NCBI GenBank assembly: GCA_910587155.1 | Contig: CAJULA010000004.1 | Coordinates: forward strand, 62,001 to 126,000 | DNA length: 64,000 bases | Source: an uncultured Lachnospiraceae bacterium | GTDB lineage: Bacteria; Bacillota; Clostridia; Lachnospirales; Lachnospiraceae | Reading direction: 5' to 3' | Part shown: positions 7,968 to 15,202 of the stretch, in pieces | How positions within the stretch are numbered: position 1 is the first letter of the stretch | Layout: the number at the start of each line of letters is the position of its first letter | Position numbers and translations under genes: made by a program | Notes under the pieces: generated by a model | What the model was told of the DNA's origin: nothing | Databases searched by the model: none | The model's input: only the letters and a program-made list of their open reading frames with translations

Positions 7968-8648
7968 CTATTTTGCCGCCGGATACTCAAAGCAGAGCAG
8001 ACGATATGGCGCTTCGTCCTCCTCTATTGTCGGAAATCTTCCCATCTCTTCATAGAAACGGTTATCCGCATTATCGTCATTGCACATCGACACCTCACCG
8101 ATCAGCACATCACCGGTTCCCGGTTTTACATCAAAATCGTGATACTGATGCGGCCAGAGCGTGATGCTCTCGCCCGGTGCGAGCTCTACGCCGGTGCCTG
8201 CCGGCACCTGATAGGAACGCCCGTCGGCATTTACCGTCACGTCGCCCTCATCCAACGCCCCGTCGCCCCGGTCATTGTATACATGAATAATCAGGGTGCC
8301 TCCGCCCCGATTGATGATGTCCTCACTTTTCTTCCAGTGAAAATGCATGGGCGCATGCTGTCCCTCTTTCAGCATCAGCAGTTTTTCCGCATACACTTTC
8401 TTGTATTTGGGATCGTTCTGATTGCCGTTTCTCAATGTGATCAGGGCAAATCCGATCTTTTCCCAGTCGCCCTGCCCGAAGTCCGTGATATCCCATCCCA
8501 GCATATTATCCCGGATCTCATCATACTCATGATCTTTGTCCTGCCAGTCCTCAGGTGTCCAGCTGCAGAACGGCGGCAGCGCAAAGCCATGTTTGCTGAT
8601 CAGATTCTCCATATAGCGGATACAGTTGTTTACTTCAGAACGTTTCAT
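7968..8648 (-). CDS. D-lyxose ketol-isomerase (cupin-type sugar isomerase)
   Basis: A 226-residue metal-dependent cupin that interconverts D-lyxose and D-xylulose; close relatives also act on D-mannose/D-fructose. The metal site is visible as PMHFHWKKSEDIINRGGG, giving two His and a Glu, with a further His in LWPHQYHDFDV. The length matches the family. ATG 8648 is chosen over 8654 because AAGAAGG stands seven bases upstream of it. It follows scpB within the same transcription unit and ends at a terminator. A sugar isomerase behind chromosome-segregation genes is an unusual pairing and may simply be read-through linkage. Confidence 0.88.
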   Translation of the reverse strand: MKRSEVNNCIRYMENLISKHGFALPPFCSWTPEDWQDKDHEYDEIRDNMLGWDITDFGQGDWEKIGFALITLRNGNQNDPKYKKVYAEKLLMLKEGQHAPMHFHWKKSEDIINRGGGTLIIHVYNDRGDGALDEGDVTVNADGRSYQVPAGTGVELAPGESITLWPHQYHDFDVKPGTGDVLIGEVSMCNDDNADNRFYEEMGRFPTIEEDEAPYRLLCFEYPAAK

Positions 8649-8682
8649 GGTCATACCTTCTTTCTTCTCTCTGTTATCTTCC

Positions 8683-9261
8683 TCAGATCTCTACCTTCAG
8701 TTCCTTCTCCTGCACCTCTTCCTCTGCCTGGTGCCGGAAATCCTCAATCTGGTCCTCATTGAGAGACGGAAGCTCGTCCAGGGAACGGACACCGAAACTG
8801 CGCAGAAATTCTTCCGTCGTACCAAAGAGCAGCGGCCTGCCCGGCGCATCCAGACGTCCCACCTCCTGGGCCAGTCCGAACTCCACCAGCCTGTTTACCG
8901 CATGGTCACTGTTAACCCCACGGATCCGTTCCACTTCCAGTCTGGTAACCGGCTGCTTATACGCAATGATGGATAATGTCTCAAGCAGGGCATCCGTCAG
9001 TACATATTTTTTCGGTGTGCGGGCAATCCTGACCAGATATTCGTACATTTCCCCTTTTGTGCACATCTGATAGGCATTTTCCAGCTCGATGATGGCAATC
9101 CCCCGGTCTTCGGCATCCAGTTTCCTGCGCATCCCATCTATGATCTCCCTGGTAACTTCGACATCCTCCCCGACAGCCTCTGCCAGCCTGGAAATCTCCA
9201 CCGACTCTCCCATTGTAAAAAGGATCGCCTCGATCACCGCTTCCGCCTTTTGTCTTTCCAA
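8683..9261 (-). CDS. scpB: Segregation and condensation protein B
   Basis: The 192-residue ScpB partner of the SMC-ScpA condensin complex that helps compact and segregate the chromosome. Two winged-helix domains are recognisable, with the conserved ALLETLSIIAYKQPVTR segment, RGVNSDHAV and GRPLLFGTTEEFL. The start is TTG at 9261 with AGAGGG upstream; no better in-frame ATG lies near. It lies downstream of scpA, the usual order, with a gap of about 90 bases. Confidence 0.95.
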   Translation of the reverse strand: MERQKAEAVIEAILFTMGESVEISRLAEAVGEDVEVTREIIDGMRRKLDAEDRGIAIIELENAYQMCTKGEMYEYLVRIARTPKKYVLTDALLETLSIIAYKQPVTRLEVERIRGVNSDHAVNRLVEFGLAQEVGRLDAPGRPLLFGTTEEFLRSFGVRSLDELPSLNEDQIEDFRHQAEEEVQEKELKVEI

Positions 9262-9352
9262 CCTGTATCCCTCTTCTTTCCGTATCTTCCGTCAACGGCC
9301 TGCTCCCCGTCTGAAAATGCAATCTGCTCTGCCTGCAGACTGCGGGCAGGAT

Positions 9353-10102
9353 TCAGGCCGCTTTTGCATAGGTAATGATGATCTCGTCAAAAATATGTTC
9401 CTGCCTGATCTGTATCCTGCCCACTTTCATCAGCTCCAGTATTACCAGAAATGCCACGATGATCTCCATCCGGCTTCCCTGTTTTCTGAGCAGTTCGCGA
9501 AAAGACAGCCGCCCCCGCTCTCTGATACACGATTCGATATAGGCCGACTGTTCTTCCAGATTGATCTCGTCCTTTTCGATCCGGCCGTACCGGCTCCTGA
9601 TGGGGTCGATGCGGTCTTCCTGCTTTTTCACGATATCCCTGAATACCGCATGCAGGCGGCTGAGTGTCATCCCCTCCAGAAGCCTGGCACAGTCCACCGG
9701 CTCTCTGTATTCCGTAATCTCTCTGGGCAGCGTGGACTTTTTAAACAGATTCCGTCCTGCGTCAATCTGCCTGTCCCTGAGCTCAAAGGACATATATTTA
9801 TACATCTTATATTCCAGAAGCTTCTCCACCAGCTCCGCCCTGGGGTCTTCTTCCTCTCCTTCTTCATTCACTTCCCGCGGAAGAAGCATCTTACATTTGA
9901 TATCAACCAGTGTGGAAGCCATCACAAGAAATTCGCTCATGATATCCATATCATCCGTCTCCATCTGACGGATATAGTCCAGATACTGTCTGGTGATCTC
10001 CACAATGGGAATATCATAAATATCCACTTTGTTTTTCTCGATCAGATGCAGAAGAAGATCCAGCGGCCCCTCAAATGCCTGCAGTTTTACCGTGATCGCC
10101 AT
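9353..10102 (-). CDS. scpA: Segregation and condensation protein A (kleisin)
   Basis: A 249-residue kleisin that bridges SMC heads in bacterial condensin. The N-terminus has the family signature FEGPLDLLLHLIEKNKVDIYDIPI and ITRQYLDYI. The middle is charged and rich in Glu/Arg, and the C-terminal winged helix contains FLVILELMKVGRIQIRQE. AGGAGG lies 11 bases before the ATG. It is directly followed by scpB and preceded within 18 bases by the metallophosphoesterase, so the three are probably cotranscribed. Confidence 0.95.
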   Translation of the reverse strand: MAITVKLQAFEGPLDLLLHLIEKNKVDIYDIPIVEITRQYLDYIRQMETDDMDIMSEFLVMASTLVDIKCKMLLPREVNEEGEEEDPRAELVEKLLEYKMYKYMSFELRDRQIDAGRNLFKKSTLPREITEYREPVDCARLLEGMTLSRLHAVFRDIVKKQEDRIDPIRSRYGRIEKDEINLEEQSAYIESCIRERGRLSFRELLRKQGSRMEIIVAFLVILELMKVGRIQIRQEHIFDEIIITYAKAA

Positions 10103-10120
10103 CGTCCATCCAGCCTCCTG

Positions 10121-10978
10121 TCATACGCTTTGCGGCAGAAGCGTCACCACCACCAATTCCCCCGGATTCCACATACGCACCGGAATGGAGTGGGTTCCCA
10201 GGCCTCTTCCAAGTACCATTGTGCTTTGCTTCTGACAAAATCTCCCGCCGTCATATCTGGGAAACAGGCCTATGGACGGGGACGCCACACCGCCCAGAAA
10301 AGGCAGCCTGACAATCCCGCCGTGCATATGGCCGGAGAGTACCAGATCCGCGCCCCAATCCGCATATTCACTGAAATATATCGGATTATGCGCAAGCAGA
10401 ATCTGAAAACTGTCGCTGTCCGCAGGACCGACAAGGCTCTCCACATATCCCCGTGGCATCTCCTTTTGTCCGAAGTGCCGGAAATACCCGCGGGCAATCT
10501 GCAGGCCGCACACATTTACATTGACCTGCGGCAGCTTCAGGCGGCTGTTCACCAGAGTGACAACTCCATATTCTTCCAGCTTCTCCATGTACCGCTCATA
10601 CATATGGTGAAACGTCTCCGGATTTTCCGCGGTCTTATGCTCATGATTGCCATTTGCGGCATAGACAGGAAAACGCTCTGCCAGCGCTTTCATAAGTGCC
10701 AGCGCATTGTCAAAGCCGCTTCCTGTCTTTGAGGTATACAAATCTCCCACCGTCATGACACTGTCCGGACGAATGGCTTCCACCGCCCGGATCAGTTTTT
10801 CATTCTGCTTCCCGTATGCTTTGTCATGCAGGTCGGACAACATGACGATCGTATACTTCTTTTTGATCTTTTCGGACCGTATCTCATAGGAAACGGTAAC
10901 AAAACGGTTCATATCGCGGACTATGACAAATATGCCATAACCTGTTATCAGAAGAAAAAGTATCAGTACATATTTCAT
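10121..10978 (-). CDS. Membrane-anchored calcineurin-like metallophosphoesterase (YkuE/YaeI type)
   Basis: A 285-residue phosphoesterase with one N-terminal membrane segment (residues 2-20). The dinuclear metal motifs are present in order: SDLHD (48-52), GDLY (78-81), GNHEH (110-114), an AHNP segment, and SGHMHGG near residue 220. Family members hydrolyse phosphomonoesters or phosphodiesters, some acting on UDP-diacylglucosamine-like lipids, but the substrate here is unknown. No strong ribosome site is seen before the ATG. It precedes scpA closely. Confidence 0.85.
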   Translation of the reverse strand: MKYVLILFLLITGYGIFVIVRDMNRFVTVSYEIRSEKIKKKYTIVMLSDLHDKAYGKQNEKLIRAVEAIRPDSVMTVGDLYTSKTGSGFDNALALMKALAERFPVYAANGNHEHKTAENPETFHHMYERYMEKLEEYGVVTLVNSRLKLPQVNVNVCGLQIARGYFRHFGQKEMPRGYVESLVGPADSDSFQILLAHNPIYFSEYADWGADLVLSGHMHGGIVRLPFLGGVASPSIGLFPRYDGGRFCQKQSTMVLGRGLGTHSIPVRMWNPGELVVVTLLPQSV

Positions 10979-11089
10979 AATTTACACATCCATCGCAGCT
11001 GTTGCAAAGCCGACAGCCACCGTCTGTCAGAAACATTTGTCTGTCGCCGGATATACAGTATAACACGAAATCCGGATTCTTAAAAGTAC

Positions 11090-12367
11090 TTAAAAGAAAA
11101 TCCTGAACACTTTCTTCACATAATCACGATACGTAGCCTTCTCCACCGTATCTGCAAACAGAATATCCACGCTGCCGATTTCTTTTCCGTTCAGTGTATA
11201 AACCGCCTTTCCCACAATATCTCCTTTTCTCACCGGCGCTTCCACTTCAGACGGCAGTCTGATCTCTTTTTTGATCTGTCCCACATCGCCCCCTGTAAGA
11301 TCCAGATAACGGAAAGGCTCTCTGTATACGACAGCCGCCTCATCCGCCACGCCTCCCTTCACCGCACGGGCAGTCAGCGCATCTTTATTTTCATCGGTAT
11401 AGAGCCTGCTCACGGCAAACCCGTAATTCAGCAGTTTCATGGCATCCTGAAAACGGATTTTATAATCCGGCGCTGCCATCACGACTGCAATCAGGTCAAT
11501 CCCATCCTTGTTCGCCGTAGCTGACAGACAATATTTTGCCTTGGCAGTGGAGCCCGTTTTCAGCCCTGTCGTATAAGGATATTGTTTCAGCAGTTTATTG
11601 GTACTGGACAGTGTGAACTGGCTGCTGCCCTTTTTCGTCGTATGGGTAATATCCTCCATCCAAATCTTTGTATAGTTATAAATCTCCGGGTATTCCGTGA
11701 TCAGCGCCCGGGACATCAGGGCCACATCTCTGGCGGTAGTATAATGTCCGTCTGAATTTGTCAGACCGCAGCAATCCTCAAAATGCGTATCCGTCATCCC
11801 AAGACTTTCCGCCTTCCGGTTCATCATAGCGACAAATTCTTCCTCTGTGCCCGCAATATGCTCCGCCATGGCCACTGAAGCATCGTTGCCGCTGGCTACC
11901 GTGATACATTTGATCAGGGTGTCTACTGTCTGTACTTCTCCTTCTTCCAGAAAGACCTGGGAACCGCCCATGGAACGCGCATGCGCACTGGTAGTCACCG
12001 CATCATCCAGTCGGATAGTGCCTGCCTTCAAATGGTCAAAGATCAGCAAAAGTGTCATGATCTTTGTGATACTGGCCGGACTTCTGCGTGTACGGGAATC
12101 TTTTTCAAAGATCACCTGCCCTGTCGATGCTTCCATCAAAATGGCATACGGCGCCGCGATATCCACATTTCCCGTGCTCTGCACCGCCTCTTCTTCCTGT
12201 GTCCCTTCCGTATTTTCCGCCTGCTGCGTCTGCGGTGTCTCCTCCCCCTGCTGCCCCTGTCCTCCTTCTCCCGCCGCAGTCACATGGCCACGGAAAAATG
12301 ACAGACTCCCGGCCAGAACAGCCATACACAGCACAATGGCCGCCAGCTTATGTAAAGTCTTTTTCAC
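11090..12367 (-). CDS. Serine-type D-Ala-D-Ala carboxypeptidase (peptidase S11, DacF family)
   Basis: A 425-residue exported penicillin-binding protein. It has a signal peptide (residues 1-31), a Gln/Glu/Thr-rich linker to about 65, and an S11 domain with S99-I-T-K102, S159-G-N161 and K270-T-G272. The C-terminal domain about 320-425 ends in an amphipathic helix (YVKKVFRIFF) that probably lies on the outer face of the membrane, as in PBP5. The start is GTG at 12367, preceded by GGAG and GAGG. Neighbourhood to scpAB is common in Clostridia. It shares its role with the S11 enzyme at 6395-7837. Confidence 0.93.
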   Translation of the reverse strand: MKKTLHKLAAIVLCMAVLAGSLSFFRGHVTAAGEGGQGQQGEETPQTQQAENTEGTQEEEAVQSTGNVDIAAPYAILMEASTGQVIFEKDSRTRRSPASITKIMTLLLIFDHLKAGTIRLDDAVTTSAHARSMGGSQVFLEEGEVQTVDTLIKCITVASGNDASVAMAEHIAGTEEEFVAMMNRKAESLGMTDTHFEDCCGLTNSDGHYTTARDVALMSRALITEYPEIYNYTKIWMEDITHTTKKGSSQFTLSSTNKLLKQYPYTTGLKTGSTAKAKYCLSATANKDGIDLIAVVMAAPDYKIRFQDAMKLLNYGFAVSRLYTDENKDALTARAVKGGVADEAAVVYREPFRYLDLTGGDVGQIKKEIRLPSEVEAPVRKGDIVGKAVYTLNGKEIGSVDILFADTVEKATYRDYVKKVFRIFF

Positions 12368-12431
12368 ACCTCATCACTCCCGGCTGTGGGTTCTGTCACA
12401 TGTATATGCCAGGAAGCACTGTAGTATTACT

Positions 12432-12461
12432 AAAAAGAGAATCCTGTCAGACAGGATTCTC
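12432..12461 (-). terminator. Terminator overlapping the stop of the chemoreceptor gene
   Basis: Twelve-base arms (12437-12448 and 12450-12461) form a palindrome GAATCCTGTC/GACAGGATTC followed by TTTTT on the minus strand. The stop codon of the chemoreceptor lies inside the structure, so the last few codons form one arm. Confidence 0.8.
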
Positions 12462-14180
12462 CGTTTCCGGGACTTTGAAATAACTGCATCCGTCCCATAA
12501 TTCTTCCGCGATCTTTTCCAGCTTTTCGGCATCTTCTGAAATGTCTTTCATAATCTCCCTCAGCTCCGCCACCGCCGTGGAAGTCTCCTCCGTACTCTCC
12601 GCATTCTTCTGCGCTATGGAAGTCAGGTTCTGTGCGGAATCCACCACACTGTTTCTTGTCTTGTCAATCTCCCCCGTGCCGTCGGCGATCTCACCTACTG
12701 CATAAACCGAATGGTCGATCCCTGTTTTCAGTTTCCTGAAAATATCGCTGACATCATCCACACGGCCGCTCTGCTCTCCCATGATCCGGCGCACATCGTC
12801 CATTGTCTCCACGGCTTTATCCGAATCATGAATCAGGGAAATGATGATCTCCTCGATCTTTCTGGCAGAATCATTGGACTGTTCCGCCAGCTTCTGAATC
12901 TGTCCGGCCACAACGGCAAATCCCCGCCCCTGTTCCCCGGCCCGGGCAGCTTCTATGGAAGCGTTAAGAGAGAGCAGATTTGTCTCTTCCGCGATATCAG
13001 TGATCAGATTAATGGCTTCCCTGATCTTCAGCGCAGATTCATTGGTCGTATTGGTCTGCCTGTAAATAACCTCAATGGCTGCTTTTGTCCTGCTGTTGAT
13101 CTCTTCCAGTTCTTTCAGCGTGTTTATGGCATTCTCACCCATCTTCGTCATATCTGCCGCGTTGACATTGAGGTTGTCGATCTGTTGATTATTCCTCTCG
13201 ATCATGTTTCCCATAACGACGACGCTTTCCGACGCAGCCTGCGTCTCCTGTGCCTGTACGGCAGCGCCCTGGGCAATGTCATTGACTGCCATGTCAATCT
13301 GCGCAATATGATCCGCCGATTTTTCTGCCTGTTTATTCAGGGAATCCGCGGACTGGTTCACATCCTGACACATGGAATGGATATTTCTGATCACGCCGGA
13401 AAGATGCTGCTGCAGACTGTTTATGGCACGCACGATATCCCCCACTTCGTCATGTGCACGCAGCTCCCGCTTTCCGATGACAGCGCCCAGATTCCCTGCC
13501 GCCACCTCGCTCACGACTTCAATTCCCTTTGACAGGCGCCTGATAATAAGGTGCACCACCAGCCAGCACACTGCCAGACAGATAACGATAAGTACAATGC
13601 CCGTAATTAATATGATTCCCAAAATCGCGGCGATATCCCCTTCCACCGTCTCCTGCTTCATACCGGCGAAAATCATCCCCACCGGCGTATCCGGATCAGC
13701 GCTGTTATAAAGAGGGACATAATAGGCAAAATACGGCTGGCCCTGCACATCCACATTCTCGGCAAAATAAGTCTTTCCGCCCTTCAGAACCTGATCCACC
13801 ACTGTCTGCGACGCTTTCGTGTCCAGTTCCCGCTGACCGTTTTCGTCCAGAACCGTGGTCGCCTTTCTCGTATCTCCATAAAAAATCGTAATATCAATGC
13901 CGGTGTTCTTTCTGATGCTGTCAAATCCTGCCATGTCCTCTGTCAGATTCAGAAAACCGCTGTTCCACAAATCCCCGTTTTCATCCACATAATAGGTGTC
14001 TTCATTCCCCAGACCCATGCAGATACTCTCCCGTACCGCCAGAGTCATGGCATACAGATCATTCCTGATCACCTCTTTCACAACCGTGGAAATACGAACC
14101 GAACACACCAGATAGATCACTGCGCAAAATACTACAACCGGTGCGATTACAAGTGACATGATTTTTCCCTTCAGCCTCAT
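12447..14180 (-). CDS. Methyl-accepting chemotaxis protein
   Basis: A 577-residue transmembrane receptor. It has an N-terminal membrane segment (about 8-30), an extracytoplasmic Cache-like sensor (about 35-185, with FYGDTRKATTVLDENG and PYFAYYVPLYN), a second membrane segment (about 190-215), a HAMP region, and a long coiled-coil signalling domain. The tip motif NLLSLNASIEAARAGEQGRGF with the FAVVAGQIQKLAEQS continuation is intact, so it should contact CheA/CheW. The ligand is unknown; a PFYAYYVPL-like segment occurs in single-Cache sensors of small acids. GAGGGG lies seven bases before ATG 14180. Confidence 0.93.
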   Translation of the reverse strand: MRLKGKIMSLVIAPVVVFCAVIYLVCSVRISTVVKEVIRNDLYAMTLAVRESICMGLGNEDTYYVDENGDLWNSGFLNLTEDMAGFDSIRKNTGIDITIFYGDTRKATTVLDENGQRELDTKASQTVVDQVLKGGKTYFAENVDVQGQPYFAYYVPLYNSADPDTPVGMIFAGMKQETVEGDIAAILGIILITGIVLIVICLAVCWLVVHLIIRRLSKGIEVVSEVAAGNLGAVIGKRELRAHDEVGDIVRAINSLQQHLSGVIRNIHSMCQDVNQSADSLNKQAEKSADHIAQIDMAVNDIAQGAAVQAQETQAASESVVVMGNMIERNNQQIDNLNVNAADMTKMGENAINTLKELEEINSRTKAAIEVIYRQTNTTNESALKIREAINLITDIAEETNLLSLNASIEAARAGEQGRGFAVVAGQIQKLAEQSNDSARKIEEIIISLIHDSDKAVETMDDVRRIMGEQSGRVDDVSDIFRKLKTGIDHSVYAVGEIADGTGEIDKTRNSVVDSAQNLTSIAQKNAESTEETSTAVAELREIMKDISEDAEKLEKIAEELWDGCSYFKVPETENPV

Positions 14181-14231
14181 CGCTCAACCCCTCTGCCTTT
14201 CCCGTAAATCGGTTCCCGCTTTCTTTCGCCT

Positions 14232-14825
14232 TTAGTACCAGCGCGCACGGAACATTTCATAAGTTTCCTTGATCTTCTGCCGGTATTTCTCCACATTCCA
14301 GTGGAACGCGCGGAAGAGATGGAACAAAATATCAAAGGATGCCACTGCCATCAGTATCTTGCAGATCAGAATCCCGTTCTCATAGGAATAGCGGTCTATA
14401 AATCCGATAATCTTCCGGTTCAGATACATAATGATGATCACTGCATAGAACCCCCATGCAATCGTACTCTCCAGACATACGATCCCCTGGTAATTAAAAG
14501 GTTTTTCATTATAGTCCCACCATACTTCGCCAAACAGCGCCAGCATCAGTTTCCCTACCAGAAACTCAAACAATGTGGCAATCACGGCGCCTGCGATATA
14601 CAGTTCTATGTACCTTCCCTCCAGCGGATGCAGGATCAGATATCCAAGTACACCTCCAAAACCGTAAATCGGACAAAACGGTCCCTTGGCAAATCCTCTG
14701 TTGGTAAGCTTCCTGTTGCAGATCGACATATAGATGGATTCCACCAGCCAGCCGATCATACTGTAAATCATAAATGACGCAATGATATGATAGATATCCG
14801 TCCCGAAAATTTCCTTTGTCCACAT
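14232..14825 (-). CDS. Integral membrane protein, CmpB-like putative ABC transporter permease family
   Basis: A 197-residue protein with about five hydrophobic helices. The N-terminal MIGWLVESIYMS and RGFAKGPFCPIYGFGG segments are typical of the PF06541-type family, often annotated as a putative ABC transporter permease of unknown function. ATG 14825 is chosen because GAGGGGG stands eight bases upstream; a GTG three codons earlier overlaps that site. It starts only 33 bases after the rpsU terminator and is followed by the chemoreceptor within about 50 bases. No ATP-binding partner is near. Confidence 0.8.
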   Translation of the reverse strand: MWTKEIFGTDIYHIIASFMIYSMIGWLVESIYMSICNRKLTNRGFAKGPFCPIYGFGGVLGYLILHPLEGRYIELYIAGAVIATLFEFLVGKLMLALFGEVWWDYNEKPFNYQGIVCLESTIAWGFYAVIIIMYLNRKIIGFIDRYSYENGILICKILMAVASFDILFHLFRAFHWNVEKYRQKIKETYEMFRARWY

Positions 14826-14857
14826 AACCCTCACCCCCTCATTCAGACCCAGATTCC

Positions 14858-14893
14858 AAAAAGTCTCAGGCAGTTACCGTACCTGAGACTTTT
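14858..14893 (-). terminator. rpsU terminator
   Basis: Arms AAAAGTCTCAGG and CCTGAGACTTTT are perfect complements with an 11-base loop and T runs on both sides. It lies directly after the S21 gene. Confidence 0.9.
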
Positions 14894-14906
14894 CTGATTC
14901 ATTCCG

Positions 14907-15083
14907 TTAATTATATTTGCGTTTTCTGGCCGCTTCCGATTTCTTTTTGCGTTTCACGCTCGGTTTCTCGTAATGCTCTCTTTTACGGATTTCCTGCTGG
15001 ATACCGGCTTTCGCACAACTTCTCTTGAAACGACGTAAAGCGCTGTCCAAAGTCTCGTTTTCTTTTACGATTACGTTCGACAT
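14907..15083 (-). CDS. rpsU: 30S ribosomal protein S21
   Basis: A 58-residue, very basic small-subunit protein starting MSNVIVKENETLDSALRRFK and ending in an Arg/Lys-rich tail (RKKKSEAARKRKYN). Length and sequence match Firmicutes S21 throughout. The ATG at 15083 is the family start; a TTG four codons upstream is inside the leader. It forms its own short unit with a strong promoter at 15167-15194 and a terminator at 14858-14893. Confidence 0.97.
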   Translation of the reverse strand: MSNVIVKENETLDSALRRFKRSCAKAGIQQEIRKREHYEKPSVKRKKKSEAARKRKYN

Positions 15084-15166
15084 AGTCACACCCAACCTCC
15101 CTTCAGTCCCTTCAAATCAACACGACTGACCGGGTAATATTTTATGCATATATATGCACATATCTT

Positions 15167-15194
15167 ATTATAGCACATTTTATGCACACGTCAA
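15167..15194 (-). promoter_or_regulatory. rpsU promoter
   Basis: On the minus strand a TTGACG -35 and a perfect TATAAT -10 are separated by 16 bases. The expected start is about 75 bases upstream of the S21 ATG. Confidence 0.8.
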
Positions 15195-15202
15195 CAGTTT
15201 TT

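Noticed and set aside
9089..10732. A 547-residue open frame on plus opposite scpA, scpB and the phosphoesterase
   Set aside because: It is a shadow of conserved genes with no recognisable motifs.
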